DNA from: Pollutiaquabacter aromativorans
Lineage (GTDB): Bacteria; Bacteroidota; Bacteroidia; AKYH767-A; 2013-40CM-41-45
Length of the DNA: 64,000 nt
Direction of reading: 5' to 3'
Assembly: GCA_049177215.1 (NCBI GenBank)
Contig: CP185379.1
Coordinates: forward strand, 496,001-560,000
In this document: positions 46,842 through 56,440 of the stretch, one piece after another
Layout of the letters: the number at the start of each line of letters is the position of its first letter
Position numbering within the stretch: position 1 is the stretch's first letter
Notes under the pieces: generated by a model
The model's input: only the letters and a program-made list of their open reading frames with translations
What the model was told of the DNA's origin: nothing
Databases searched by the model: none
Program-made: the position numbers and the translations under genes

Positions 46842-48803
46842 CTACCAGCCTGTTCGCACCAAACGTACCCGGTAAACCGCGTCATTATTTCCGATCAACT
46901 CGATTAGCAGCCAATGATCCGGATGCGCCGATAGGTCGAACAACGCGGTCGTTCCCGATATTCGCTCTTCCCGAACCAGGCGGCCCAACAGATTGTACAC
47001 CTGAAGATGTCCGTCCTGGAATGCAGCCGGTATTTCCCGCACAGCGATCCAACCACTACTGAGGCTGACAACAACCGGCATTGTGGCCGGAGCATTTGGT
47101 ACACCCAGGACAATGTCGATGTTGGAAATCGGGGCAGGGCATCCGTTCGGATCGTCCGAGGTAACAGAATACACTCCTCCGACTTGCATCACATAGAACG
47201 ACTGCGTGGCGCCTGCGATCGGTTGCCCGGAAAGATACCATTGGAAATTGCTGTAGGAGGGGTCAACAAAGAGGGTGTCGTTCGAGACGGTGATCAGCGG
47301 ACGAACGGGTCGGGGGTACACCGTAATACAACCCACACACGCCAGTGTATCGGTAGTACTACCGTTGGAAATGATCAGCCGCACATCGAAAACGCCGGCG
47401 GAATCATAGCATACACTGGGCACGTTTTGTAAGGTGCTCGTGGGCGGGTCCGCGCCCTGGAAAGTCCAGGACCAGGACGTCGGATTGCCCAGCGATTGAT
47501 CGGTGAAGTCGGTACAGCCGTTCAGGCAAAGTCCAGCAAGTCCTGCTGCAAACCCCGCGTTGAGCGGATTACAAGGCGCTGCCACCAGGTTGACGGAATC
47601 GTTCAGCAGCATCGCGTCGGAGCAGGAGCCGATGAGGGTGTTGCCGTCGGTGCCATTGCGGGTCCATACAACCGATACTCCCGCCTGCAAGGGTTGAGCG
47701 AAGTATAAGCGAACGGTGCGTGTGAAAACGCTGCCGCAGTTCACCGGCTCCGCCCGGGTGACGGTCAAGGGAACCTGGTTGACATCGAGCGCCAGGAAAT
47801 CCGTGCCGTCGAGGGCAGCGGAATGGCAATAGATGTCACGATCGATGTTCAGTAACACGCTGGTGTCCCCGCAGGTGACCGCTACCGCGTTGGGTACGCC
47901 GTTGACGACTCCGGTCACAAACTCCGGAATCGAAGCCTGACAGGTAGCGCCAAAGTACACCTGGATGTCCCGCCGGGTTGTTCCGGCAAGCTGACCGTTT
48001 CGCCATTCTTTCACCAATATATCCATGACGCCGATCTGTACCTGATTGGCGATGCAACGCACAACTCCGTTGGCAGGATCGATCGTGGTGCCTGCAACCG
48101 TGTAGAAGGGCTGTGTGGCGGATAAGCCACCGGTGAATGTCACCGGATAGGGGAGTACGTTGACGTCGCAGGGAACCAGGTTGCTCTTCGCCATCGGACT
48201 GGTGAATTCGAAACTTAACGAATCTCCGTCCGTTTCTGTAACTCCGTGGTCGTAGATGAACGGAGTGCCGGTACACCACATGGTGACCGGGATGGTTGCG
48301 TAAGCAGGCGAGCTGTTGCCGGGGAAGTTCAGGTTGTCGAGCGTGGCCAGTAAATAGAAACTTTCCGTTCCGGCATTCTGAACATTGGTGATGGCATAAT
48401 TCCGGCAGCACTGCACATACTCCAGCTTCCAGTCGCTGCATGCATACGGTAGCGTGAGCAACCCGCGAAAGACCGATTGTTGCACGCCATACACGGGCCC
48501 GCCGCTGCAACTGCTGGCGCCGGGTGGCGGCACCACGCACGAAGGGAATGGCACCAGCGTCGGACCCGAAACACGATTGAGCGTGACGGATCCCTGGAAA
48601 TTGCAACTGACCGAGTTGAAGCAGACGACCACATCCGCCGGCATCGCCATGCCGTTGCAATCCCGGAAGAACTTGACCGTAAGTTCATACTGATCCTGAA
48701 CTCCGGTCGCCCGGTAGGTAAGATCCATAGCGACATGGTGATCGGCGTGTACTGTATTCAGGGCGGCCAGTATGGACAAGCAGAGCAGTAAGGATCGGAT
48801 CAT
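46842..48803 (-). CDS. Secreted surface protein with PKD-like domain and probable T9SS C-terminal signal
   Basis: 653 residues. Signal peptide at about 1-20; a Cys-rich N-terminal half (several CC/Cys pairs, for example EYVQCCRNYA), then a PKD-like domain at about 415-500 (CTDFTDQSLGNPTSWSWTF), then a final ~80 residue module (LQVYNLLGRLVREERISG and a basic end) typical of T9SS sorting domains. Exported across the outer membrane by T9SS and likely attached to the surface. It overlaps the upstream T9SS gene by 4 bp. Ligand or role unknown. Confidence 0.85.
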   Translation of the reverse strand: MIRSLLLCLSILAALNTVHADHHVAMDLTYRATGVQDQYELTVKFFRDCNGMAMPADVVVCFNSVSCNFQGSVTLNRVSGPTLVPFPSCVVPPPGASSCSGGPVYGVQQSVFRGLLTLPYACSDWKLEYVQCCRNYAITNVQNAGTESFYLLATLDNLNFPGNSSPAYATIPVTMWCTGTPFIYDHGVTETDGDSLSFEFTSPMAKSNLVPCDVNVLPYPVTFTGGLSATQPFYTVAGTTIDPANGVVRCIANQVQIGVMDILVKEWRNGQLAGTTRRDIQVYFGATCQASIPEFVTGVVNGVPNAVAVTCGDTSVLLNIDRDIYCHSAALDGTDFLALDVNQVPLTVTRAEPVNCGSVFTRTVRLYFAQPLQAGVSVVWTRNGTDGNTLIGSCSDAMLLNDSVNLVAAPCNPLNAGFAAGLAGLCLNGCTDFTDQSLGNPTSWSWTFQGADPPTSTLQNVPSVCYDSAGVFDVRLIISNGSTTDTLACVGCITVYPRPVRPLITVSNDTLFVDPSYSNFQWYLSGQPIAGATQSFYVMQVGGVYSVTSDDPNGCPAPISNIDIVLGVPNAPATMPVVVSLSSGWIAVREIPAAFQDGHLQVYNLLGRLVREERISGTTALFDLSAHPDHWLLIELIGNNDAVYRVRLVRTGW

Positions 48804-50446
48804 GGCTGAACGAGGATGGTTTGACGAAATGTTTGCGCAGCGGTAGACGTAACGAGCAGGTAAGAGCCGGCAGCGATCGTTGCAGGGAGTTGGAGGCGGA
48901 GGACGCGATCATTCACCTCGAACTTTTCCATAACGCAGACTGTCTTGCCCTCGACCGTCATCAGCAACGAGTAAACATCAGGAGGAAGGGTTTCCTCAAA
49001 TTCCAGGGAGATGATCGATCCGGGGGCCGCGGGTTGTGGAAATACACGGATGTTTCGCTTCGCATCCGACATGGGTATACCCGTAGTTCCATTGAAGGAG
49101 TATTTCGCAATCACATACCGACTGTTGGCGATTCCGTTGCGACTATATCCACATACGTAAATGCCGCCGATTGTATCGATTGCAATGCCGGTGAATCCGT
49201 CGTGTTGGTTGAAACCGCCGTCGAAGCCGGTCATCCAAAGCTCCTGGCCGTTCGCATCGATGGCGGCCAACAGTCCGTTGCTTTGCTGACCGCTGCTGGT
49301 GTAGCTTCCGCAAAGCATGATCGTGCCCGTCGCGTCGAGTAACATTTCTGCCGGAAGTGCACCCAGCGAATCATTCCCAAAGGTGGTCCAGGACCAGCGA
49401 AGGTTGCCACCCGCATCGTAGCAGCGTACCACGATGGCATCGCGGGAACTGCCGTTCAGGAGTTCTTTGCTATGCAGCAAAGCGACCACATCGCCCGTTG
49501 GGGTTTCGAGTATCTGGATGGCCGTGTCGCCCAGATTCGCGGTTCCGGCATAGGTCTGTCGCCAGCCGGCCGTACCGTTGTCGTTCAAGAGGCCGATCAA
49601 GGCGTCGTTGTTGTTGCTGGTGGTTGCCGTGGTCCCGCAGACATACCATCCGCCCACGGTCGATGTGATATCGCGCGGGTGATCGCTTCGGTTGCCGGGG
49701 CCGTCGAGATACCGGGTATTGACCAGGGTTCCCGTCGTATTGTATTCCAGTAAGGTGAAGTCGTAGTTACCGCTTCCGAAGAAGTTGAACGATCCTGAAA
49801 GGGAATGACAACCACCGCTGGGGCCGGTCAATATCCGTGCAGGAAAGTCATCGCCCGACGCTCCGCTGTAGTCTTCTTCCCAGATCACCTGGCCGCTGCT
49901 GTCGCACTTGATCGTATAGACGTCGTTGAGGTTGCCGGCAGTCGAGGTGGCGACACCGATCGCGTAGAGGTTTTCATCACTGTCCAGCGCCAGGTCGATG
50001 CCTTCGTCCAAATAGTCGCTGAACCAACTGGGTGTGAAATTCTGCGTCCAGCGCCGACCGGTCGGGCCATATTTCATCAGGCTGATGTCGCCTGCTCGGA
50101 ACGCCAGCGTTCCGACCGCGTAGAAGACGTTTCCACTGGCGGTACGGATGCGTTGTCCGCCGTTGAGCACGCCGGTTTCCGCACTGTAGTAGTGGTCTTT
50201 CCAACGGACATTCCCGAGTTCATCAAGCAGCAGGGTGGTGAAGTTGCCGCCTGAGAAGAGATGGAAACTCGTACCCGTTACGACGACCATCTGACTATCG
50301 GTAATCTGAATGTCCCTGGCTACATCGTACCCGTTGAGATTCCCGTCATGATAGGTGGTCCATTCCCGAAGCATGGGCTGCGCACGTGTGCCCAGGCTGA
50401 TCAGCAGCAGTGATGACAGGAGTAGGCGGAGTCTTGCAATGCGCAT
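48800..50446 (-). CDS. Secreted repeat protein with T9SS-type C-terminal signal
   Basis: 548 residues from ATG 50446, which gives a proper signal peptide. Body of SBBP-like beta-propeller repeats, each with D-x-x-GN or DANGQELW-type turns (LDELGNVRWKDHYYS, CDSSGQVIWEEDYSG, YDAGGNLRWSW, IDANGQELWMTGF). The C-terminus (VFPQPAAPGSIISLEF to QTILVQP) is a T9SS sorting domain. First of a two-gene unit with the PKD-like protein. Surface-exposed; function unknown. Confidence 0.87.
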   Translation of the reverse strand: MRIARLRLLLSSLLLISLGTRAQPMLREWTTYHDGNLNGYDVARDIQITDSQMVVVTGTSFHLFSGGNFTTLLLDELGNVRWKDHYYSAETGVLNGGQRIRTASGNVFYAVGTLAFRAGDISLMKYGPTGRRWTQNFTPSWFSDYLDEGIDLALDSDENLYAIGVATSTAGNLNDVYTIKCDSSGQVIWEEDYSGASGDDFPARILTGPSGGCHSLSGSFNFFGSGNYDFTLLEYNTTGTLVNTRYLDGPGNRSDHPRDITSTVGGWYVCGTTATTSNNNDALIGLLNDNGTAGWRQTYAGTANLGDTAIQILETPTGDVVALLHSKELLNGSSRDAIVVRCYDAGGNLRWSWTTFGNDSLGALPAEMLLDATGTIMLCGSYTSSGQQSNGLLAAIDANGQELWMTGFDGGFNQHDGFTGIAIDTIGGIYVCGYSRNGIANSRYVIAKYSFNGTTGIPMSDAKRNIRVFPQPAAPGSIISLEFEETLPPDVYSLLMTVEGKTVCVMEKFEVNDRVLRLQLPATIAAGSYLLVTSTAAQTFRQTILVQP

Positions 50447-50524
50447 GATGTTGAATTTTGCGCCAAGATGTACCTGCACCGCTTATTTGGCAGAATGAAA
50501 AACGCTGAACCGGAAAAAGTGCTG

Positions 50525-50550
50525 TCCGAACGGGATGCGGGCCCGTCGGA
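50525..50550 (-). terminator. Hairpin after hemH
   Basis: Arms TCCGAACGGG and CCCGTCGGA (one bulged base) about 27 bp after the hemH stop on the minus strand. A run of five T residues follows about six bases later. A plausible factor-independent terminator. Confidence 0.45.
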
Positions 50551-50577
50551 ATAAGTCACGCTAAAATGTGGGAAATG

Positions 50578-51585
50578 TTAATGCCGGCTCACAAGCTTAC
50601 GCATCGCGCGTACCCAAAGCTCCGACTCATTCAGACTCTCCACCAACTGGATCTTCTCGCCTCCGAGTTCGCGGAACAATTCGTCGTACTCCACGCCGAT
50701 CTCGTGAATGGTTTCCAGGCAATCGCTCGTGAATGCCGGAGCAAACACGAGTAAGCGCTTGTCGCCTTTCTTCGCGCGCTCGCGGATGATGTCGTCGGAG
50801 TACGGACGCACCCAGGGATCTTTGCCCAGCCGCGATTGAAAACAGACGGTATACTGCTCGAACGATAACCCCAGTCCCGCCGCGATCTTTCGTGCAGTCT
50901 GGAAACACTGGGCACGGTAACAGTTCGCGTTGCGCGGTCCCAGTTCCGCACAGCAATTGTCTTTCAGACAATGCCCGTGATCGTCCGCCTTTCGGATCTG
51001 CCGTTCGGGAAGGCCATGGAAGCTGAACAATACGTGGTCGTATTTCGAAGGATCGTGCTTGCGGCCCAGCGCGACAAATCCGTCGATGAACTCCGGTAGG
51101 TCGCAGTAGCTGCTGATAAATCGGATCTCCGGGATCGCCTGCCAGCGACCGACGGTTTCCATCACCTTCTCGTGCACCGAACCGGTCGTTGCCGAAGCGT
51201 ACTGTGGAAATAATGGAAGTATGGTGATGTCGGATACGCCCGACTGCCGGAATTTTTCGAGCACGGCCGGGATCGATGGTGACTGATACCGCATCGCGAA
51301 ATCCACGCGATAGTTGGTTCCCAATGCGGCTTGTAACAACTCCGCCTGTCGGCGCGTGTAGTAGAGGAGGGGAGAGCCCTGTTCGGTCCAGATCTCCTTG
51401 TACAGTTTAGCCGATTTCGGAGCCCTGAATGGCGCGATGATGCCATTCACCAACAACCAACGCCCCACCGCATTGATGTCAATCACCCGCGGGTCCAGCA
51501 AAAACTCCCGCAGGTACTTCCGCACATCTCCCGTGGCGGGACTATCCGGTGTACCCAGGTTGATCAGTAAAATGCCGTGAAGCAT
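50578..51585 (-). CDS. hemH: Ferrochelatase
   Basis: 335 residues. Inserts Fe2+ into protoporphyrin IX, the last step of haem synthesis. Motifs INLGTPDSP at the start, FSFHGLPERQ with the catalytic His, CFQSRLGKDPWVRPY and FAPAFTSDCLETIHEIG with the catalytic Glu. Normal length. Its haem would serve the c-type cytochrome of the nos cluster. The region upstream of the start is heptameric array 2. Confidence 0.97.
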   Translation of the reverse strand: MLHGILLINLGTPDSPATGDVRKYLREFLLDPRVIDINAVGRWLLVNGIIAPFRAPKSAKLYKEIWTEQGSPLLYYTRRQAELLQAALGTNYRVDFAMRYQSPSIPAVLEKFRQSGVSDITILPLFPQYASATTGSVHEKVMETVGRWQAIPEIRFISSYCDLPEFIDGFVALGRKHDPSKYDHVLFSFHGLPERQIRKADDHGHCLKDNCCAELGPRNANCYRAQCFQTARKIAAGLGLSFEQYTVCFQSRLGKDPWVRPYSDDIIRERAKKGDKRLLVFAPAFTSDCLETIHEIGVEYDELFRELGGEKIQLVESLNESELWVRAMRKLVSRH

Positions 51586-51594
51586 AGGTTTTTA

Positions 51595-51844
<250 letters not shown>

Positions 51845-51846
<2 letters not shown>

Positions 51847-53248
51847 ACACATGCAACGCCCGATTCTCCGTCGCCGCCAGACAGGCTTCCTTGAATGCCT
51901 CGGTGTACGTCGGGTGCGCGTGGCTCATGCGGGCGACATCTTCGGCGGCTGCTCTGAATTCCATCGCCACTACGGCTTCTGCAATCATATCGGCCGCCCG
52001 GGGTCCGATCATGTGAACGCCGAGTAGTTCGTCCGTCTCCGCGTCTGCAAGCACTTTTACGAATCCGTCGAGGTCCATCGAGGCGCGTGCTCGACCGCTG
52101 GCCTTGAACGGAAAGCTGCCGGATTTGTACTTGCGTCCGTCTGCCTTGAGTTCTTCTTCCGTGAAGCCGACACCCGCCACTTCCGGCCAGGTATAGACCA
52201 CGCCGGGAATGAGGCGGTAGTTGATGTGTGGCTGCTGACCGGCGATCTGCTCGGCTACCAGCACGCCTTCTTCTTCCGCTTTATGCGCGAGCATGGCTCC
52301 ACGCACCACATCGCCGATGGCATAGATGCCGGGCACGGTGGTTTCCAAATGATCGTTCACCGGAATGCGTCCACGCTCATCTACTGCAATACCGATCTTG
52401 TCGAGCCCGAGCTGGTCGGTGTACGGACGACGCCCCACGCTCACCAGGCAATAGTCGCCTTCCAGCGAGAGTGCTTTGCCGTCGAGGCTTTCGCCGGTGA
52501 CGGTCACTTTCTTGCCTTTCACACTCACGCCGGTGACCTTGTGCTTGAGGTGGAACTCGAAGCCGAGTTTCTGCAGCGACTTCTGTAACTCCTTACCCAA
52601 CGCTCGGTCCATCGAAGCGATGATCGAATCCAGGTACTCCACCACGCTCACCTTGGCGCCCAGTCGTGCATACACGGAACCCAGTTCGAGTCCGATCACG
52701 CCACCGCCGATGATGATCAGGTGTTTGGGTACTTCTTTCAGGTTGAGGGCTTCGGTGGAGGTGATCACGCGTTCTTTATCGATGGAAATGCCGGGCAGAC
52801 TGGCTGGCTTCGATCCGGTGGCGATGATCACGTTCTTCGTTTCCAGTTCCTCGACTTTCCCGTCGTCGGCTTTCACGCTCAGCCTGGTCGATGAAAGGAA
52901 GGAGCCATGACCGTGATACACCTCGATCTTGTTCTTCTTCATCAGGAACCGGATGCCTTCGGTGTTCTGTTTCACGACCTCGGCTTTACGCGCGATCATC
53001 TGCGAAAAGTTGACCTGTAAGTCTTTCAACTCAATGCCGTGCGTCTTGAACGTATGCGCCGCGTTGTGAAAGTGCTCCGAGGAATCGAGCAGGGCTTTCG
53101 AGGGAATGCAACCGACATTCAGGCAGGTGCCACCGAGGGTGGAATAGCGTTCGATCAGGGCCGTCTTCATGCCCAGTTGCGCGCAGCGGATGGCGGCTAC
53201 ATAGCCACCCGGACCGGCGCCGATGACGATGACGTCGTAGGAGTTCAT
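51845..53248 (-). CDS. lpdA: Dihydrolipoyl dehydrogenase
   Basis: 467 residues. FAD- and NAD-dependent enzyme that reoxidises dihydrolipoamide in 2-oxoacid dehydrogenase or glycine-cleavage complexes. FAD-binding GAGPGGYVAAIR at about 10-21, redox disulfide GGTCLNVGCIPSKA, NAD-binding IIGGGVIGLELGSVYARLG, and the C-terminal His-Glu pair in AHPTYTEAF. The other complex subunits are not in the window, so which complex it serves is unknown. Confidence 0.97.
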
Positions 53249-53310
53249 GGTAGGTAGTCAGGAAAACCCGAAAAACCCGAAAAAGTTCGTTTCCGGGCCG
53301 ATTTTCGCTG

Positions 53311-53318
53311 CAAAGGTA
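53311..53318 (-). promoter_or_regulatory. TACCTTTG -7 box with TTG -33 before lpdA
   Basis: TACCTTTG on the minus strand, 62 bp upstream of the lpdA ATG, with TTG 17 bp further upstream. This fits the Bacteroidota TTG-N17-23-TAnnTTTG pattern and is the best promoter match in the window. Confidence 0.6.
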
Positions 53319-53334
53319 GGGGATTCCCGCCGAT

Positions 53335-54963
53335 TCAACGGCTCCGGGAGATCAGCTTCCGGAAGAGGACAAACGACAGGAGGCTGACAGCTAAAAACGC
53401 GCAAAGGAAGCCGATGTAATCGCCATGCCGGGCGTAAAAGGTCACGCGGTCGTTGGCGAGCAGGGTGTGCTTCAGCACCGCATCCTCCCACCAGCCTGAC
53501 TGCGCGACCACATCCCCGCGTTGGTTGATGAAACAGGAAATGCCCGTGTTGGCCGATCGTGCGACACACTTCCGGAATTCAACCGCCCGCAGGCGCGCAT
53601 ACTCGAAGTGCTGACGATAACCCGGGGTGTTGCCCCACCAGCCGTCGTTGGTGATCACCGCCAAAAAGCCCGCGCCGCCCCTGAAGTAGGCGCGCAGGAA
53701 GTCGCCGTAAATGGATTCATAGCAGATCGCCGGCGCGATCTTCAAGCCGGATGCAGTCTCGAAGTTCGTGCGGTTCTTTTGCATGCCCAGGCTGCCGGAA
53801 GTGCCCCCAAGCTCAATCGCGTAGTCTTCCAAAAAGCCGAAGAGCTTCGGATAAGGCATCTTCTCCACGCCGGGGACCAGCCGCGACTTATGGTACAATT
53901 GAAGATTGCCGTTCCGGTCGAGCAGCATCGCGCTGTTGTAGGCGTCGTAGTAAGCGTCCGCGTCTTTGAACTTGCGCGCGGTGGCGCTCACCGGTTCACC
54001 GGCCTGGTATTGTTTGTAGGATGACAAACCGGCGAGGAACGAGGCCTTCGGATAATCCTGTAGCCAGGTCCGGATCGTGCGCACGTCTTTGTCGATCCCG
54101 ATCTGTTCCTCCCATAAGCCGTCCGGCAAGGCCGTCTCCGGTCCGATGATGAGGTCGGTGCTCGAATCGGCTTCGGTCGAAGCGAGTTGCAGCAGCTTGG
54201 CCACCTGCGCCGAGCCGGTGCCGTTGAATTTTTCGTTGTACGGATCGATGTTCGGCTGCACCACGACCACGTTCACCGGCTCGCCCTTGTCGCTTACACG
54301 CTGATAACGCCAGACCGAGAAGAACAAGGGCAGCAGGATCAGGCCCACCATGTTGGCCGACAACACCAGGGTGTTGATCCGGCGCAGCTTGGCCAGCAGT
54401 TCGCGTCCGAAGACGTTCTTGATGATCTGAAAGATCAGCAGGTTCACCCCCAACACCCAGAGCGAACCGCCCAGCGTACCGGTGTACTCGTACCACTGCA
54501 CCCATTCCGGATGCGTGGCAAAGACATTGCCCAGCGTCAGCCAGGGCCAGGAGATGTCCCAGTTCAGGTGAAGGTATTCGAATCCGATCCAGTAAAAGAT
54601 GAGTGACAAATACCCCGTGGCCGGACCATGCGAGCGCTTGGTCAAATGAAACGCTGCCCATGGAACACACATGAACAGGGTGTTCAAGCCCAGCGCTACG
54701 ATCGCCCCGACATCCGTTGAATTCCAGATCCACCAGGTGGTCAATCCGTTCCAGGTTCCCAGCGCCAGAAAGGACCAGCCAAAGAAACGCCAGCCTTTGC
54801 GCGAATCCTTCGAGCGCTCAATCTGCCGCTCCAGCCAGAGCAAGGGCACGAATGCCCCAAAGATCAAGGGTGTGAAGCCACGTTCCGGCCACGACAACCA
54901 CAACAACAGTCCGGTTAACAAAGCGGTGCCGAACCGACGGAAAAAGACAAGAAGGGAGGACAT
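53335..54963 (-). CDS. lnt: Apolipoprotein N-acyltransferase
   Basis: 542 residues. Adds the third acyl chain to lipoproteins in the inner membrane. About six N-terminal membrane helices (to about 205), then a nitrilase-like periplasmic domain with the triad Glu in IIGPETALP, Lys in LYHKSRLVPGVEKMPY and Cys in PAICYESIYGD, and a final helix. All three catalytic residues are present. The many lipoproteins in the window would be its substrates. Confidence 0.95.
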   Translation of the reverse strand: MSSLLVFFRRFGTALLTGLLLWLSWPERGFTPLIFGAFVPLLWLERQIERSKDSRKGWRFFGWSFLALGTWNGLTTWWIWNSTDVGAIVALGLNTLFMCVPWAAFHLTKRSHGPATGYLSLIFYWIGFEYLHLNWDISWPWLTLGNVFATHPEWVQWYEYTGTLGGSLWVLGVNLLIFQIIKNVFGRELLAKLRRINTLVLSANMVGLILLPLFFSVWRYQRVSDKGEPVNVVVVQPNIDPYNEKFNGTGSAQVAKLLQLASTEADSSTDLIIGPETALPDGLWEEQIGIDKDVRTIRTWLQDYPKASFLAGLSSYKQYQAGEPVSATARKFKDADAYYDAYNSAMLLDRNGNLQLYHKSRLVPGVEKMPYPKLFGFLEDYAIELGGTSGSLGMQKNRTNFETASGLKIAPAICYESIYGDFLRAYFRGGAGFLAVITNDGWWGNTPGYRQHFEYARLRAVEFRKCVARSANTGISCFINQRGDVVAQSGWWEDAVLKHTLLANDRVTFYARHGDYIGFLCAFLAVSLLSFVLFRKLISRSR

Positions 54964-55043
54964 ACCTACGGTCTAAATATCCGGAAAAGTTCCGGCATGA
55001 CCGAAGGGGGTGGGGGATTTAAATTGGGTTAAAAAGGGGCGGG

Positions 55044-55156
55044 TAGCGAATAGCGAATAGCGAATAGCGAATAGCGAATAGTGAATAGTGAATAGTGAAC
55101 AGTAAACAGTAAACAGTGGAGGTTTACTAGTTACTAGTTACTAATTACTAATTACC
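55044..55156. repeat. Heptameric repeat array 3, left of the IS481-type element
   Basis: GCGAATA and GTGAATA units (about eight), then GTAAACA, a short break, then TTACTAG/TTACTAA units from about 55126 to 55156. It stops where the IS element begins. Arrays 3 and 4 together look like one array that was split by the insertion. Confidence 0.9.
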
Positions 55157-55191
55157 TGTAATAGTTAGAACTTCACCTGACAGACAGGGTT

Positions 55192-55255
55192 GGTTAAAAG
55201 TTATTTCCGGTCTGACGGATTTTTAAGGATCCGTCGCCCGGAATAACTTTTAACC
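55192..55255 (-). terminator. Long hairpin at the transposase 3' end
   Basis: Outer arms GGTTAAAAGTTATT(T)CCGG / CCGGAATAACTTTTAACC, one bulged T, enclosing an inner stem GACGGAT / ATCCGTC. It includes the transposase stop codon (55250-55252). It could end transposase transcription or insulate the element from read-through. Confidence 0.6.
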
Positions 55256-56296
55256 GGTTGCTAATTTATCGAGCATTTTACTTTGCGCCAAGGGTATGCT
55301 GTCCAGGAATGTCTCCATTGGTGTTTTACCAAAGCAGTATTTTCCGGTGTGTGTCCTTTCACAGTTGTACTCTTCTATCCACTGATCCAGATCCTTCTGT
55401 AATTCCTCCAGCGATCCAAAGACCTTTTTTCGGAAGGCAACCGCATAAAACTCGTTCTGGATTGTCCGATGGAAGCGTTCGCAGATGCCGTTGGTTTGAG
55501 GATGCCGGGCCTTGGTACGGCTATGATCGATATCCTCCAGTGTCAGATAAAGACTGTACTCATGACTCTCCCGCTTGCCGTTGTACTCTGTACCCCGGTC
55601 TGTGAGTACCCGAAGCAGCGGCAAGCCATGCTCCTCAAAGAACGGTAGCACCTTGTCGTTGAGCATATCGGCTGCCGTCAAGGCGTTCTTACGGTCATAC
55701 AATTTGGCAAAGGCTACTTTGCTGTAGGTGTCGATGAAGGTCTGCTGGTAAATCCGGCCTACACCCTTGATATTGCCCACATAATACGTGTCCTGGGCTC
55801 CAAGGTAACCGGGGTGCTCGGTTTCAATCTCGCCAATGGCTTCCTGCTGTTCCCGTTTCTTTTCCATGGCAACCAGTTGCGCTTCGGTGAGAATCAGTCC
55901 GTCTTGGGCCACTTTCGCCTCCAAAGCGCTCAAGCGCTTGGCAAAGGTCTCCAGATCATGCCGCATCCAGATATACCGTACCCCGGCCGGTGAAACAGAA
56001 ATCCCCTTCTTACGCAACTCGTTCGATGCACGAAGCTGACCGTAGGCCGGATAGTCTGTGGCCATCTGTACGATGGCGTTCTCCCAGGCTATATCCATCC
56101 GATTGGCCAGTATCGGCTTCTTCCGACTGATCTCTTGCAGAGCCGTCTCCCCACCGGTATCGTACAACTCTTTGATCCGATAGAAACTATCCCGTGAATA
56201 GCCCATCACTTTGCACGCCTGGGATACATTACCCAATTGTTCGGCTAACTTCAACAAGCCTAACTTGGTTTTGATTAACTTAGCTTCTGTATTCAT
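55250..56296 (-). CDS. IS481-family transposase
   Basis: 348 residues. N-terminal helix-turn-helix (about 15-50, QACKVMGYSRDSFYRIKELY), then an integrase core domain (rve) with the DDE residues placed in TFIDTYSKVAFAKLYD, LRVLTDRGTEYNGKRE and the Glu of GICERFHRTIQNEF. Full-length and in one frame, so possibly active. ATG at 56296, about 80 bp inside the right end. Confidence 0.93.
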   Translation of the reverse strand: MNTEAKLIKTKLGLLKLAEQLGNVSQACKVMGYSRDSFYRIKELYDTGGETALQEISRKKPILANRMDIAWENAIVQMATDYPAYGQLRASNELRKKGISVSPAGVRYIWMRHDLETFAKRLSALEAKVAQDGLILTEAQLVAMEKKREQQEAIGEIETEHPGYLGAQDTYYVGNIKGVGRIYQQTFIDTYSKVAFAKLYDRKNALTAADMLNDKVLPFFEEHGLPLLRVLTDRGTEYNGKRESHEYSLYLTLEDIDHSRTKARHPQTNGICERFHRTIQNEFYAVAFRKKVFGSLEELQKDLDQWIEEYNCERTHTGKYCFGKTPMETFLDSIPLAQSKMLDKLATG

Positions 56297-56378
56297 TGTC
56301 TGACAGTTTAGGGGTTATTGTTATGTTTCGTATCCTAAAGATAACCCTTATCTGTCAGATTAAATACTAACTAGTACA

Positions 56379-56440
56379 AGTTACTAGTTACCAATTACCA
56401 ATTACCAATCACTAATCACCAATCACCAATCACCACCTAC
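56379..56440. repeat. Heptameric repeat array 4, right of the IS481-type element
   Basis: TTACCAA, TCACTAA and TCACCAA units, about eight in all, that end in the stop codon of the T9SS gene (56437-56439). See array 3. Confidence 0.9.

Larger units (their letters stand above)
55157..56378. mobile_element. IS481-type insertion sequence
   Basis: About 1,222 bp with one transposase. Imperfect inverted repeats: left end TGTAATAGTTAG at 55157, right end (reverse complement) TGTACTAGTTAG ending at 56378, continuing inward to a shared CTGACAGA and a GGGTT. TGT ends fit the family. The ends could be one or two bases different, because the target is itself made of TTAC/TTACTAG heptads; for the same reason no target-site duplication can be proved. 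The element seems intact. Confidence 0.85.
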
